From: Rhabdornis inornatus
Lineage: Eukaryota; Chordata; Aves; Passeriformes; Rhabdornithidae
NCBI GenBank assembly: GCA_013397075.1
Contig: VWZS01005933.1
Location: 124,001 to 188,000 of the forward strand
Length of the DNA: 64,000 nt
Direction of reading: 5' to 3'
A model generated the notes under the pieces. The model had not been told where the DNA came from and did no database searches. It worked only from the letters and a program-made list of their open reading frames with translations. Below, piece by piece: positions 39,798-53,553 of this stretch (positions within the stretch are counted from its first letter, which is position 1; each line of letters begins with the position of its first letter). Both the position numbers and the translations under genes were made by a program.

Positions 39798-42770
39798 ATA
39801 AAAGACTTTACAGTTGGGGCTTTTTTATCAGCTCAGTAAACAGACTGTATGATGTGTTGGGTATTTGCTGCTTCTTACTGCATACCAATGTTTCAAATAA
39901 CCTGTTTTCAATTAAATTGAGTTTGTTTGATGGCTAGTTACTGCAGCTAGGCATTTTGGAGAAGACTGTCACTGAAGTATATTTTTGTTCATCTTTTACT
40001 TTTGCTCTTGTGGGAAACTGATAAATTAATTCAGATAAACTTACTGATTTTGATGTCAGTCTTATGAATTGAAACAGCAGGATTAGCAATGCCCTAAGAT
40101 GTCAGTTGTTTCTCAGACCTGCATGTCAAACAAAAACCTGTGTTCAAGTGTGGTTCTGCAAGAGATGGTATGCACTACTGTGATGGATCTTCTACCACAG
40201 TTGGAGATGGACAATTCTGAAGTGCCCAGGTGTAGTGGACAGTAACAAGAGAGTTCCCTAATTTTCACTGGTTATATGAATTCCTCACTGGTGATGAATT
40301 TTCACCAGAGATTGAAAGTCAGGAGGTTTAGCTGGTGTGGCCATCTGAGAACTGCAGTGCTTGGAAGGTCCTTTAAGTTTCTTGTGCCTTGATTTACTTG
40401 TCTTATTTCTTACAGAACTTCACAAAGTTTAGAGTTTGCTTGCAGCCTGAAGTGCCTTGTGATCTTTGGTCAAAGATAATATATACATGTGATGCACTGT
40501 CTGCTCTGATAAATTTCATGCTGTCATAAGAGTCTGAATAGTCCAGGAATGGCGTAGATATTTGTTGTGAGAACCAGTGTGTTACTTGGGGGCAGAAATC
40601 AAGAATTTTCTTTATAGTAGCTGAATTCATGCCTTCTATCTTAATATGTTAAAACCACCTGTTTTCTGGTGCTAAAAAGGTGACATCTAAACAAGTTATT
40701 CAAGAATAGAAAAGCACATCCAAAACACAGCTTTTTGTTTTTGCTGTGTTTGCTAAAGCTTGAAACTTTTGCATGTCAGCAGTGATTAGCGACAGAAGTT
40801 TAAAGTTGATATTTACAGACAGCAATAGAGGAGGAAGAAAGGTGGAGTGGAAAAGTGTATATGCATTTTCTGTTGTAGCTTCGAGGCTACAAAAATGGGT
40901 TAGCAAAAAATACAGCAATACATGTTTTCTAAGTGGAAAGAGAATATTTCTTTGTGCTTCCAACTAGAATATCAAATATGTTGATTTATTGATCACAAGT
41001 TTTTGCATTTTTGTTTCTCAATCAATGAGTTGATTTATTTTCTCCTTTCTCTACTCCTCCTTTCTGTTTCTAAGGAAAAACTGTGGTATGAATCAGGCTA
41101 TTGGCCAAGAAAATAAGTTTTGATGCTTCTACAACAGTTTAATGAATCAGTATGATGGCTGCATTTTCTGATGTCTTTAAGAGTGGTTGAAATTGTATAA
41201 AATTCAAGATGCTCTTGTAAAGAACCCTGTGTTTTGTTACTGGACTGTGGGATAAAGCATGTGTTTGCCTCTAGGAAAATAAGCATTTTGTCTAGAGACT
41301 TCTTTATTGAGTATTTCTTTTCAAGAGGCCTAGTATTCTGGAAAATTTTTTCTATTGTAAAAGTCCCACGTACCATTAAATGCGATTATTATTTTGATGA
41401 ATAAGCACAGCTGGCATTTCTTTTCAATATCTGACTGCCTTCTTTTTGAGCCTATAAATGTGCTGTTGTCAAGAGATTAGCCTTTGGGGTAGCAAGTTAA
41501 ATTGTTCATTTCTACTAATCGCCAGGCGGGACAGGAGCATAGATATGAACTGGCTAGATAGACTGTTCTGAATGATGTGTGAACTGCAGTTTGTGAGTTA
41601 GAAAATAAAGCTTATAACAGTTATCTTTCACAAACACTGTAGCTTCAGTGTGTTACCACATGGCAACATGGGTTAAAATTCAGATGTTACGGTTTTGTTG
41701 AGTTTGGGTTGTTTTTCAAGGCGTTGCCTTGGAGGCTTCAGACAGGAAGATTTCCCACATCTGTTGCACAGTGCCAAGTGGAAGAAAGGGAAAGGCCAAA
41801 TAGTTACATTAGCTCTCAGCTATTTTAGGGTGGATTGGTTACAGCAAACTTAAAGACGGGTCCTGAAGTTATGATCAATTTGTTGTCTGTCCTGCCCTCC
41901 AGTCTGTGATGGGAAAGGCTGGCATTGACCTGGCATTCTTACCCGGAAGAAGAATCACCCACCCCCCAAAAAAGCTTTAGCTGGCTGCCTTTCTTCCACT
42001 CCAACGGTGCATGATTGGGGATCTAACTGTGAAGGTCATGGATTTCACTGACTCATGTACTGGCTCTCCGCTCTCCACCTTTATGTGTGCACTTTGAGGA
42101 TTCTTTGCAGTGAGCTCTGCATGTGCACAGGTTCATCTAATACAGGCAGAACACTCCAGAGACAAAATAAAAAACCTTTCAGTTTTTTCTTACAGGGAAC
42201 AAAATAGTATCACGATTAATTATTACACTATGATGAAAATGTCTCATGAATGGGCAGAACAACCTTTTGTCCTCATCTATTTAATTTGGGAATATACTCA
42301 TCTTCCTTATTTTATTAGTTCATTTTAAGTAGAAAAGAGGTAATTGAAGTTGATCAGCCTTTTCATTCTTTCCTGGGTATGCCAGTTAGCTTTTGTTGAA
42401 GAAATGCAGATAGCCTAGGTAACTTAATACTGTAATGCCAGAAGATACTAGATCAAACTCTTTTGTGCAGTTCAGAATCAACTGTGCCTCTTCAGTAGAT
42501 AGCTCTTGATTGGTGACAATTAACACTTATTTTGGTGTTAATAGACTTATTTAGCGAATACTCTTAGGGTACTATGTAAATGAAAATTGTCAGCTCTCAG
42601 TGTCCTTGAGTCTCAGTTAATTGTCAAAGGACATATGCATGAAACTTGTATTGTGCACAGGTATGTATGTTTTTTCTGTGCTTTACAATATCTGGATGAG
42701 ATGTAAATATGTTTATGAATTCTGTTAAAAGTCTGATTTCTTTTCTAACTGAAATATTTTTGTTTTTCAG

Positions 42771-42846
42771 TTTTGGCAAGCGTTCTGCCGGCAGCTTCAG
42801 ACGTGGATGTGAATGCATTGTTTTAGAGCCATCTGAAATGATTGTG
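42771..42846 (+). CDS. RAPGEF2: RAPGEF2 long-form coding exon D (CNB-like domain, second part)
   Basis: A 76-nt internal exon has a strong TTTTTGTTTTTCAG acceptor and a GTG|GTAAGA donor. Its first T completes the Ser codon begun in exon C. The rest reads FGKRSAGSFRRGCECIVLEP then SEMIVV up to the phase-0 boundary. It supplies the C-terminal strands of the CNB-like domain. The position where a true cAMP-binding domain would carry its phosphate-binding cassette is occupied by a Gly/Arg/Ser/Cys-rich segment, which fits a non-binding domain. Introns of about 20.3 kb and 2.1 kb flank it. Confidence 0.96.
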
Positions 42847-44967
42847 GTAAGAATATTTTCAGTCAGTTGCTTTCAAATTTTGCAGACTAGCCTTGGTAAC
42901 ACTTCAGCTTCCAATAAGACTTACCATTTTCTGGTTTCCATGTGATTTTGTAATAAATATAAGATGTGATACCTATAATTTATATTGTTGTTACATCTAC
43001 TTTTTCAGTTTTCTTGTAGAACTAAAGTTTTCTTGTGCTAGCAGAATAGTTTGTGGGTTTTTTTTGAAGCAGCTTTATTATTATTGGTAAACATAGATGC
43101 CTTAACATATTAATCTCAAGTTAGTTTAAGTAATTAATGTTTGAATTAAATTTAATCTCAACCGTCTGAGGTTTTTAAGGATAAATTTGAATGTTTTAAA
43201 TTCTGGCAACCTTCCTGGGTGAAGGTGAGGGTATTTTGTTAGCAGCATCTGCTCCAGTCCAGTGGCAGAACATTGTCTCTGAGGGTTCACAAACTTAAAA
43301 GTTTTAGTTGTCACCTCAGGGTGCATCATCTGAACAAATGAGCTAATTTTTTTTCTTTCTGTCACAGGGATACAGATTAGTTCATAATACAGGCGTGACA
43401 ATTATCTAGGCCATATAGGTAGCTTAAATATAGACTGTGATGCTAACCATCTTTTTCCTAAAAAGTGACAGTTTCTGTAAAACTTGTGGAGGCTCGGGAA
43501 AATATGGTATTACTTTAGGATTGTACTTGTTTATTGCCAGTTTGTGTAACTCACATCTGACTATCTGGGAAACAGTTTGTCGTCCCAGTTTTGTTTTCTA
43601 GAAGTACACAGTTTCACTGGTTGTAGCTGTGTGAATGTATGTCTGTTTCACATGCATTCCTTGTTAAGTTATAAGGAAGAGGGGTATAAAGATAGGCATT
43701 GGGAAAGGAGATGACTTAACAAGAAATTTTTAGACTGATGGATAATGTTGGGTCAGAGGCACATGTTTGCCAAAAAACATAACCTCTACAGTTTTGGAAA
43801 GATGAAATAGAACGCTTCACTCAGGCTTTCAAAGGAGTAATTCCACTTTGAATAGAAAAAATCCTATCCCCAGAGTAGTTTGGGCACACAAGAGGTGTAG
43901 CAGGGTGTGAGTGTGAAGGTGTCAGAAGTGAAATAGATACTCCCTGCAGAGGGGCTAAACACTGCCTCCTCTTCTGGTGAGCTAGGGACTGTGCTCATCT
44001 GTTTGAGTTAGTGCACTTAAAGGTGTCCTTAGTCATGTGGGCTGACTGATGTGTGACACTTGTGACACGGATAAGCTGCAAATTCATAGGAGTATTTTGT
44101 CTAACATTTCCTTGTTGAAAAATATGCAGGAAACTTGCAAGGTGCCTTCTCTGCCATTCTGAGGGATGGAGTTGAATAACAGGAATTAACTGAATCCCCT
44201 TATATAGCCAATGCTGGAAGCTGTGATTTTTTCTTCATTTCCTTGTTAGTCTCAAATAACTCGGGTAAGGTTTCTATTGGTAGGGTGAACACAGAAGAGA
44301 TGTTGATTTTCAGCCAAATTTCTGCAAAAAGATCATTCTCTTCTGAGAAAATGAGAATTATTAGTTCAAATATTTTCATGGCAGCATACTGTTGTGTAGT
44401 GAAGTAGTCTTCAAACTCTGTAGACAGTGAAACTGAGAAGACTAACTTTATACTAGAATATACCCAATAGGTATTTTTTATTCTCCCTGTTGTTGTTTTG
44501 AAGTGTTTTTTTACACATAAATCCAGTCTATTAGAAATCCTTTCATGCCTTCAAAATATTTGAAATAATAAAGCCAGTCCTGAAGAGTGAAGCTTTTGCC
44601 GTGGACTGGTTAGGGAAGATGCTGAATAGGTCTCAGTAGAGAAACAGGCAAGTGTTCTCTTGTACCAGTTTTCTTTCCATAATGTATTGATTGGTGAAAT
44701 GTTTGCATTTGTGCAAGCGTAAGAAAGGGGTGAGGAGGGGAGAATTTTTCTTCTGTCATTTTTGAAAACGGATCATATTCAGTGATCCTTTTCATACTAA
44801 TGTTGTTTTGTTTTTTTTTTTAATAGTGATTTCACACTTAGTGCTGAAAATGCAGGAAACTCAAAGCTGGCTGCTGGTTTTTGAAAACAGGATTTCTTGT
44901 GTTTCAAACAAGAAGAAACATTTTTCTCTCTTGTGGGGAAAGACACATTTTCTTGCATCTGTTATAG
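42847..44967 (+). other. RAPGEF2 intron between exons D and E
   Basis: A 2.1-kb intron from GTAAGA to GTTATAG. Nothing is recognised in it apart from short T-runs near 44810. Confidence 0.9.
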
Positions 44968-45135
44968 GTTGATTACATGGAAGAAAATGAGGAATATTTC
45001 CAGCGTCAAGCATCTCACAGGCAATCTCGAAGAAGATTTAGGAAAATCAACCAGAAAGGGGAGCGGCAAACAATAATTGATACTGTTGACCCTTATCCTG
45101 TGGGGAAGCCACCTCTTCCTAGAGGCTACCATACG
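44968..45135 (+). CDS. RAPGEF2: RAPGEF2 long-form coding exon E (basic linker)
   Basis: A 168-nt exon (56 codons, phase 0 at both ends) runs from a GTTATAG acceptor to a GTAAGC donor. The product begins VDYMEENEEYFQ, passes through a strongly basic stretch (RQSRRRFRKINQKGERQ) and ends in a Pro-rich VDPYPVGKPPLPRGYHT. This matches the linker between the first CNB-like region and the shared body of RAPGEF2. The basic cluster could contact acidic membrane or a partner protein; that is inference. Being in phase 0 with a length divisible by three, the exon can be skipped without a frameshift. Confidence 0.96.
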
Positions 45136-47764
45136 GTAAGCTGTCTGTATTTATGGTTCACAAAAAAACATAAACAGGAAAGCTACTGAAAATAACACAG
45201 TCAAAATAGCTAAACTTGCTGGTATCTTTTGAGTGTGCTTCTGTGGGGAGGTTTCCCTTCACAGTAACTGTGAATGTGGCTCCATCAGTATGTGAACATG
45301 TGTGCAGCTTGCATCGTAGTTCAGAGTTGAAAGTATGTTTCTTATGACTGTGAGTGTCATGTATTATTTTTTTATGTTCCAATCATTATGGGAAACTGTT
45401 AAGGAAATTCTGTTCTCATTGCCTTTTGCTATTAAGTTACAGTAGAATTAGTTTAATGTACTGTATTAAAAGATCAGTTAGTGAAGCATTCATTGACGTA
45501 CGTGATAAAAGGTGTTGCCTGAAAAGGACTGTGCACCAAATTGGGTTAAATCTGTAATTTCTTTTTGGAATCAAGAACTTAAATGTAGAATTTAAATTAA
45601 CTTCTTCTGGTATTTGCCCTTTATACTTGGATTTTAGTGAGCTATATAGTTGGCCCATCATGGAGGAAATAATTTGGTTATTTTGCTTGATTGCTTTTGG
45701 GGGTGAGGGAGGGAATCTGTACATGTTTCCAGACTTTCTCTTGAGATGAAAATAAACTAATAATTAAAATTTATTCTACGAAGTATTTTATATGGCTTTC
45801 AAACTGAGAAAAGCTCTATTAGGTTAATGTTTGTTTTGTATTGATACTAACTGTGAGCAAAATACTGAAAAAGCTGTTTGTCTTTGGCTCTCATTTATTT
45901 GTTTAAGCCCTGAATCTGGTAGAACCATAAAGGCATGGACATAAATGGCTGTGTATATTTAATCTCATTGAGTTCCATGGGCTGAATTTTGTAAAATGTA
46001 TGCCATATGCGTATAAATTTGCAGGATGAGAGCTTTAGTGTTTTTAAAATGCCATCTTTGGTACAATGCAGTTATTAGCTTTTTCAATTTTTGCTTCCTT
46101 ATCCTTATTCCCTGACTTGTTTGCCAGTTCACTGTATATTCAGTGTGTGTCTATAAGTGTGTAGATGTTTGATTACATCTGTTAATTATACAGGCTTTTC
46201 CTCATGACTTGAATAATTACGTTTTATGCCAACAGTTTGATTTTGTTTATACAACAGCTTTTAATGGTTTAATTTTCATTTCAGTTTTAATTGCCTCTAA
46301 ATTGAAGGTGAATTGAGCCAGTTCACTTGGTTTGAAGATAAAACATTTTACTGGCCTGTTTTTGCAAAAAAAAAAAGTGGTATTGTTGTAGGAATTACAG
46401 AAAGAATTATTTTATTTCATATTATTTAGATGTGTGTGTTGTGCTTAGCAAACAGTGGTAGTGTGATTTGTACCTAATGCTAGAAGGGCAATATTTAGAT
46501 TACACAATGCCATTTGCATTCGTAGGTCCTTGCCTGTTGTATAAATTTCACTTTAGGTGTGCCTGATGAATTTTTGTAAGCTTAACTGGTACTAAAAGCA
46601 AAAATCCATCCTGTGCTATTCTGTTGTGCAAGTTCATAATGGTTTTGTGTATGTGCTGGGAAATCCATTGCAAGTGAGATTTCATATAAAGATGAAAGAG
46701 ATTGCCAAATAAACTGTAAAAGTTACAATCATTACAGTCAAATGTTGCTTTTCAAAGTGTAATAGAATGCATATGACTGGCTTTATTATTTTTTTCAAGG
46801 CAAGTAGAGTCAAATAAGCTCAAATGAGTTTTAACATGTAGTTAAGACTCTTCATGCTGGTCCATTTCCCCCTATTTTTACAGTATTTGGTGATCTTGTA
46901 GACATTATTCTCTCATTCACTTCTACTAGCAATGCTATTTCTATTGCTTTAACCATACACGTTGCAGGCTGTGATGTCTTTTCGCCCTTCCTATTTTATG
47001 TCCTTTGACCTCATTTTATTGGTCTTAATTTCTTGAAAAATTGACTGAAAAAAGCAGGATGTTTTTGGAAAGACATAGGAATTCAAGACATATTATATCA
47101 CTTACCTTGTGGACCTGTTGCCCATCCATTCTTTGGTCAGCATCTGTTAGGGTGTTGGTTTTGTTTCTACTTTTTAATTTTTGATAAAAAATGATGGAAG
47201 CATTAATTAAGTTAAATTGAAAAAGGATTAATATGCTATAATTGATTTCAGGTTTGCTCTTCCATGTGCATGTGTTCTAGTTTAGGTGTTACATATATAA
47301 GACTCAAAGTAATAAAGCTGCTTTGATAGTATCCTCGAAATGTTCTCAATGTGTAATTTTTTTATATTCTGTTTTACCCTAAATCCATAGAGTTAACTTG
47401 TAGAGCTATTATTTTGGTTGTTGATAAATAATTATGCTTTATTTGCAGTAGTCTCTGAATGCTTTTCTTCAGAAGGTTCAAACAGTATTTTCTGAAGAAA
47501 GTTTTCTCTATTATAAAAGCATAGAGTGAAATGTAGAGACGAAATGCAGATGCATGGTGTGCTTTTCAAGAATTAAAAATTAAATGCAGTGCTCTCAGTT
47601 GCAGCATGGCTTTCTGCAGTAGAGCCAGCTTGTATTGGATGGTGGACCCTCATTAACATGATTTTAACATTATCTTCATAGTGGTGGAATTTACTATGGC
47701 ATGTCTGATAATGTTCATCTTTTCCTTTCCTCCTATATGGCATTCATTTCATTTTGGCTCACAG
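45136..47764 (+). other. RAPGEF2 intron between exon E and microexon F
   Basis: A 2.6-kb AT-rich intron from GTAAGC to GCTCACAG. I see no repeat or RNA gene. The last 60 bases before the microexon are pyrimidine-rich, as expected for recognition of a very short exon. Confidence 0.85.
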
Positions 47765-47782
47765 GAATGCACTAAACCTCAG
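47765..47782 (+). CDS. RAPGEF2: RAPGEF2 18-nt microexon F
   Basis: This 18-nt exon encodes ECTKPQ and is flanked by TTTTGGCTCACAG and GTATCG. It is phase 0 on both sides and follows exon E in order. I recall this hexapeptide between ...RGYHT and LPADFTKLH in long RAPGEF2 isoforms, which is the main reason for calling so short an exon; the shared LPADFTKLH exon itself lies beyond this window. Inclusion adds six residues and skipping leaves the frame intact, so it may be regulated. It cannot be shown from DNA whether it is constitutive. Confidence 0.85.
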
Positions 47783-50700
47783 GTATCGTAACTTACTGTG
47801 TATGGTCCACTAACAATTTACTTGGGGATTTGCGACGTGTGTGATACCATGATACTGATGCAACATTATGACTAAAGTTGCCTTCTAGCCTTTGCTTTGA
47901 TAGTTCAGCAGTCTCATTGTGGTATAAAAATACTTATGTAAGGGTGAAATTTACTGGCAGCTCAATGTCTCTTGCCCAGCTTGATTGACCTTCCTTACTT
48001 TGACACCATGTGATGTGTAAGAAATGAGAACAAAGGGTGCATATCAAATATTTAGTGTTTGGCCAAGGCTTTACTCAAGTATCTCCTTCATGCTGCAAAA
48101 GACTTAATCTTTGATTTTGACTTAAGAAATTGGCCCCCTGTCACCATTTAGTACCTGTATGTCAGTAAAATGGGGAAATGGAGTATGACAGGATGAGCAA
48201 TAAAGAAATATTAAAAGGCTTTGCCGTGGTGTTCTTGCTTGTTTTCCATTCTGATGGTTTCTACTGACTCAGTATAAAGAGGCTGGATTTCTTAGGCAAA
48301 GTATGTCTAAATGGCCATTATCTGAAACACAGCTTTGCCAAGTTAAGGAGAAGGAGGTGCCCAAATAAGTCAAGTATCTTGGAATGGTACCAAACCAAAC
48401 AAAATACGGAAGTTTTTCCTGATAGCAGACCTCAAATGCACTCAAAATGATCTGAAGATCTGAGTGGCATCTTTTAAACTTAAGTGGCATTTGCAGTTGC
48501 ACATGTCAATGCCAAAATAAATACTGAGCATCCATCAGAAATGTTTGATAAGAATGTGTATTATCAAATTGTTAAATGTCCCCACTTTTATGCTTGAGAA
48601 ATCTCTTGTGATAGAGCTGAAAACAAATTGAAACTACTTAATTTTTTTTAGGTGAAAAATTCTCCCTTTCTTCAAAAATTGCTTTGGTAAATTCTCCTGG
48701 TATTTTTTTATCAGGAAATGTGTTTATTTTAAAGGTGCCTCCTGTGTCACATTGTTAAATTCATTTATCTAAAACATAGGTGGTTCAAATTTCAGTATGT
48801 TTCCAGTATCACAGACAAGTGATTTCTGGGCTGAAATGTTCTCTTTCTTCAAAATGTGTGGTATACTTCTTTTAGGAATGCAGTTCCTTACTTTCAGATC
48901 ACTGCTCCCCGGTTTTTCAGTGGCACAATCCTAAGTGACCTACGGTTACTAAAACACGGTGTTTAAGAGTGATAATGTACTTCTCAAAATACAGTAGGAA
49001 TTTGAAAGACTTTGTAGTATTTTATAACTTACCATAATGTTTGAAAGATAATTTGAAGTGAAATCTGATGTTGATTATCAGTACTTAAGCATGTTACTTT
49101 TGGAACAAGTGTTGGTGATTTCTAGGGTAAGGCAAATAGAAGCTTTGTCATAGATGGAAATAAAATGAATGTGTTTTATCACACTGATAAAATTACATCC
49201 TTTTTTTACCACCTTTATAGTTTGGTAAAATTGATCCGTTCTTTTTCAGGAAAAAAACCCAAAGCTGATAAGTTTGAGCTACTCTCACTTGAATCTAGAA
49301 AATGTTTGGTTGTGCTTCTCACATGTCAGAAACATCTTTAACTAGATTAGTGTTAATGCCTCCTTACTTAATAGCTGAATTAGGATTTTAGCACCTGAAT
49401 GGGGATTTTCGTTCTGTGTATACCTGTACTTAAGGCTATGTCATATATTCAGTGCAAAGCCTTTGTTTAGAATTATTTGACTGAAACAAGTGTGAATCCA
49501 TTCTCCTGAGAACCTACATGGCTTTACTTCTGCTTTAGACTGCTGCTTGTTGTTTTTTTTTTTTAATACTTTAAAAGTGAATAGTCATTTGTGGAATGAT
49601 TTTAAAAAAGGATAGACTTTCTTGTAATATCTTACTGCCAGTAAACTTCGTGACTACTTCAGTGCATCTGTGAAGAATTAGTCATGCTCAGTCTGAGTGT
49701 TGCTGAGCTGGCTATTTTGTATATAATATATGGAATATTTGGCATAAATTGACACAAGCTCATAAAGGAAAAATCACTTTGTCCAAAATAAGGTGTTGTT
49801 CTTTAGTGGCATAGAGATTACAAGTAGTGATTTTTAGCTCTCTGGTTTGTGATAGTCTGTGTCTCTCTAGACCTGGTATGTAAACTGAGATGTGGGCTTT
49901 TACTAGTCTGTACTGTAGTCTTTACTTTGCTAAAGGCAGAGATGTAAGGAGGTGCAGGTAGGCCTGTAGGAATAATGCTGAAGCACCTGCAGATAGCCCT
50001 GAACAGAAAGATGGTGTGTGGTGTTTTACCCTGTGTGGATCTCTCTAGATTTGAATTAGTTAACAGGTTTATGAAATTTGCTGCTAGTGCATTCTCAGCC
50101 AGGCTTTCTATAGCCAGCTGCTGAAATCACTGCAAAAGGGCTCTCTGACTTTAGTAGCCTTCCTTATCCCATTCAGCTTGAGATTCACGTGGGATGACAA
50201 CCCATTTATCCGCTGCTGGAAAGAAAAGAGCAGTGGGCACGGAGCCATCAATAACCCCAGATTCTATCTCAGTTACAGGCATGTAACAATTTTATCCTCA
50301 CACACTGCTGTGGAGCATTGTGAGATGTGTTTAGGGCAGACAGATATTCCTTCTGGATTTTATTTGAAGGAGTTGACTGAAAATGTGAATGAGAGGAGGG
50401 CTGGAGATTATACCGTATCTAATGTTGCTGAGTCAAATCTGATCTGTAGCCACAACTCCCTGAAAAAATAAGCAAGAGAGTTTTTCTAGCTTCTTTTTTG
50501 TGTGTGTGTTATTTTTAGAAAAGGATAACAGCCTACTCATTTAGTAGCAAATCGTAGAAGACTTTCTTCCTGCCCATGTCTTCTTTTAAAACTAATAGTG
50601 CAAAGCATTGGCAAAGTAGCCTGTTTTTTCCTGATAAGGTTTGGATTCCCATTGTCTACTGCGAATCTAAAATACCTGGATTGAAAATTTATGTTCAGAT

Positions 50701-53497
50701 TGTTCTGTTTTATGAAACAAATTTGCCTTTACCTTTCTGTTGTCTGCAAAATGGCATTATAAAACTGTTGTATATCATATTACTACATTTAGGAAGGATT
50801 TGAAAAAAAAAAACAACATTATTTTTTTTCCTGCTTGAATTTGATGTAAAACCCTGGTTGTTTTCCTTTATTCAGTGTGTGCCTACTGAAGCGATGTGGA
50901 AGTTTATCAGATGAGAAGCAGTGTTTTCTGGTCGTTAACACAGTAGATGAGAATTCCAAGAAGTTGATTCAAGTTTTACCACTTTGTTAACAGAAATCCA
51001 GTATAATTTGGGATGAGGCTTAATGTTAAAAACCAGTAAAATACCATTGCTTCTATGCATGTTTGCTTATGTTGTATGTTGTAAAATACATGTTGCTGCA
51101 TATCATTCCATGGACCACACTGAATATGATCAGGATCATGAAATAGCTCATATGTGCTTGCTTTTCAACAGTGTGGACTTTGCAGTACTGTAATGTAGCT
51201 TGACAAACTGTATTCATGTTAGTGCATTGTATTTTACATAGTAAATTGATACCAGTGTCATAACGTACTTAGTAGTCTTGTGAAATTTCAGTTGTTTTTA
51301 ATTAGTTTGAATCAGTAGCAACAGTTGCCAGATACCCAGTCTACAAGAAATCTGTTTAAAGGAACACTGTTAACCTTTCAAGCCTGTAAATAGCTGCAGC
51401 TTTTAATGTTCCTGATGATTTTAGAAATATCTAGAACTTCCATTCTAATACAAGATCACTTAATTAAAAAATACAAACAACAGACTCAATCATGAGTATT
51501 CACATTGAGAAAAGCTTGTTTTCAGGAAGAAAGAACCACATTTAAGAAAATTATTTGATAGGACAGTGGGCAAGAAGGTGTGGTAGACACAATGAAAGCT
51601 CAACTTTGTGAAAAGGTGTAAAGGATGTGGAGAGGTTGGAGGGAAAAACAATTTTTTAAGCATCCTTGACCTTAGAAGTGTTGCACATGTATTTATGAAG
51701 GAATAAAGCGCCCAGGGAAACAAATGGGGACAAATCCACTCAGTTGTCAGAAACGTTTGTACTGCAGGATGTTCGAGGGTTTTGGCTTTAGAGGCTTATA
51801 TGAGTTATAGTACCTGGACCTATTTAAATAGATGGAATCTTGGGACTTGCTGGTGACTGATTTTTTCCCCAGATAGAGGAAAAATGTGAAGAGGAAGGAA
51901 GATGAGAAGGTTCTACTCTATGGCTTATGCAAAATGAATGCAAGAAGGTTGCCTCACATAAATAAAAGTTGAACTGAACTCACTCTGTTCCTGGTTATGA
52001 CACAAATTAAGTAATGTCAGCAGAAAAACATAATTGCGTACCCACCTAAATTTGCAGAGTACTGCTGATGAGAAGTAGCATAGTATGCAAAGTTTTATTA
52101 AACATATTAGCATAAATAATGCATGCTTGTTTGCCCAAACAAATTTGTCTCTATTAATAACAAAACAGTATAAAATAATTTATTTACCACTTCTAGTGTT
52201 CATGTTGAAAATAAAATACACTGTATTGATTGCTCAATTAATAAAAGAAAGGGGCTAGTTCTTAACACTGCCAAACACGAGTGTCCTTTTACCAGGAAGG
52301 ATATTTGTTAACTTGCTTTTCTTCATCTACAAAATACAGTGTGTAATTTCAAAAGCAACTGCTTTTATTATTCCATGATGGTGATGATCTGCTCATGATT
52401 TCAGATGAGCTTGGTGTGTACATCATAATGGGAAGTAATAAAAAATACTAAATAGATATATATAGTCTGTATATTTGAACACATCCAGTAACGTTAATTC
52501 CTGAAGAGTGTTACTGTGTTATACATGGTAGGTGCATTTTGAAGTGAGACACTACAAAAATTGTAGGATAATTTTACCTGAAATGCAAGATGCTTGAGAT
52601 AATTTGGGTGGCTCATGGTAACCATTTTTTTTAATGCAAGTTGGATGTTTCTTCATGAGAGCATCCACTGGTAATGTTATAATGGGAATAAGTTATTCCC
52701 ATCCCTGTGTTCTGGCAAAACACGACCTTTTTAGCCTCATGGCTTCCTTCCTTCATCTGTATGGTAAGGGACTGTTAAAGTTATGCATTAAGTTTTGTAT
52801 TATTATTAATATATAAGTAATCCTATCATTTTATTTTGTTTAGCACCCAAAGCAAAGCAAAATTGTTCGTTCATCATCCTTTTAGTAATTACTACTGGCA
52901 AGCTAATGCAAAGTTAATGACATGCAGTGTGTTATTTGCTCAACTTGCAGCTTCTGTCAGAGGTTGTCTATTTTTATAAATTACATCATCCCTACTGCAG
53001 AACTCTTATATCCATTGGGATTGACTGTTCTTCCATTCCCTTTGGAAGGGCTCACATTGATGTCATAACTGGATTTGTAATTGTGATTTGATTTGGAAAC
53101 TCAAAGAGAGACATTGAAGCTATGCAGTATTTTCTGCAACTGAAGTGTCAGTAATATTTCTGAGGTTTTTGGGGTTTTTTTTGACATATTAGTGACACTA
53201 GGTCCTGTTTACAGCTTGTAGAGTTGCCAGTACTTTATGACCACACATATGTAGAACTTCGGCTAATAATAGCATAGATTTTCCAGAGCGGCATGATTTT
53301 ATTGCTGCTACTGACTTGTGATGTGCTCTTTTATACTATATAAAAGATTGTTTTTCTGAGATGTAGGGTATAAAACTAAATGTGAGCTATGTCATCAAGC
53401 AGAAAGTTGTTCAAGCAGCAGAAAAAATGGATTTTTCATAACTCTTTTCTAAATTGATAATTGTACAATGTAACTAAATACAAATATTGAATTTCTA

Positions 53498-53553
53498 CCA
53501 CTTGGACTCGATGATCCCTGTGTCCCTTCCAACTCAGCAGATTCTGTGATTAC
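53498..53553 (+). mobile_element. CR1 LINE, very short 3' end
   Basis: The text CCACTTGGACTCGATGATCCCTGTG then TCCCTTCCAACTCAGCAGATTCTGTGATT matches the last 50 or so bases of a CR1 3' end in plus orientation. Only this tail is recognised. Confidence 0.85.

Larger units (their letters stand above)
22472..42770 (+). other. RAPGEF2 intron between exons C and D
   Basis: The largest complete intron here, 20.3 kb. It holds a solo LTR (22907-23554), possible degraded LTR-like blocks (26600-26846 and 27640-28290), an RFX/CRE-like site cluster (33635-33672), a 46-base assembly gap (38542-38587) and a CR1 fragment (39592-39797). Outside these I see AT-rich sequence without recognisable features. Confidence 0.85.
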
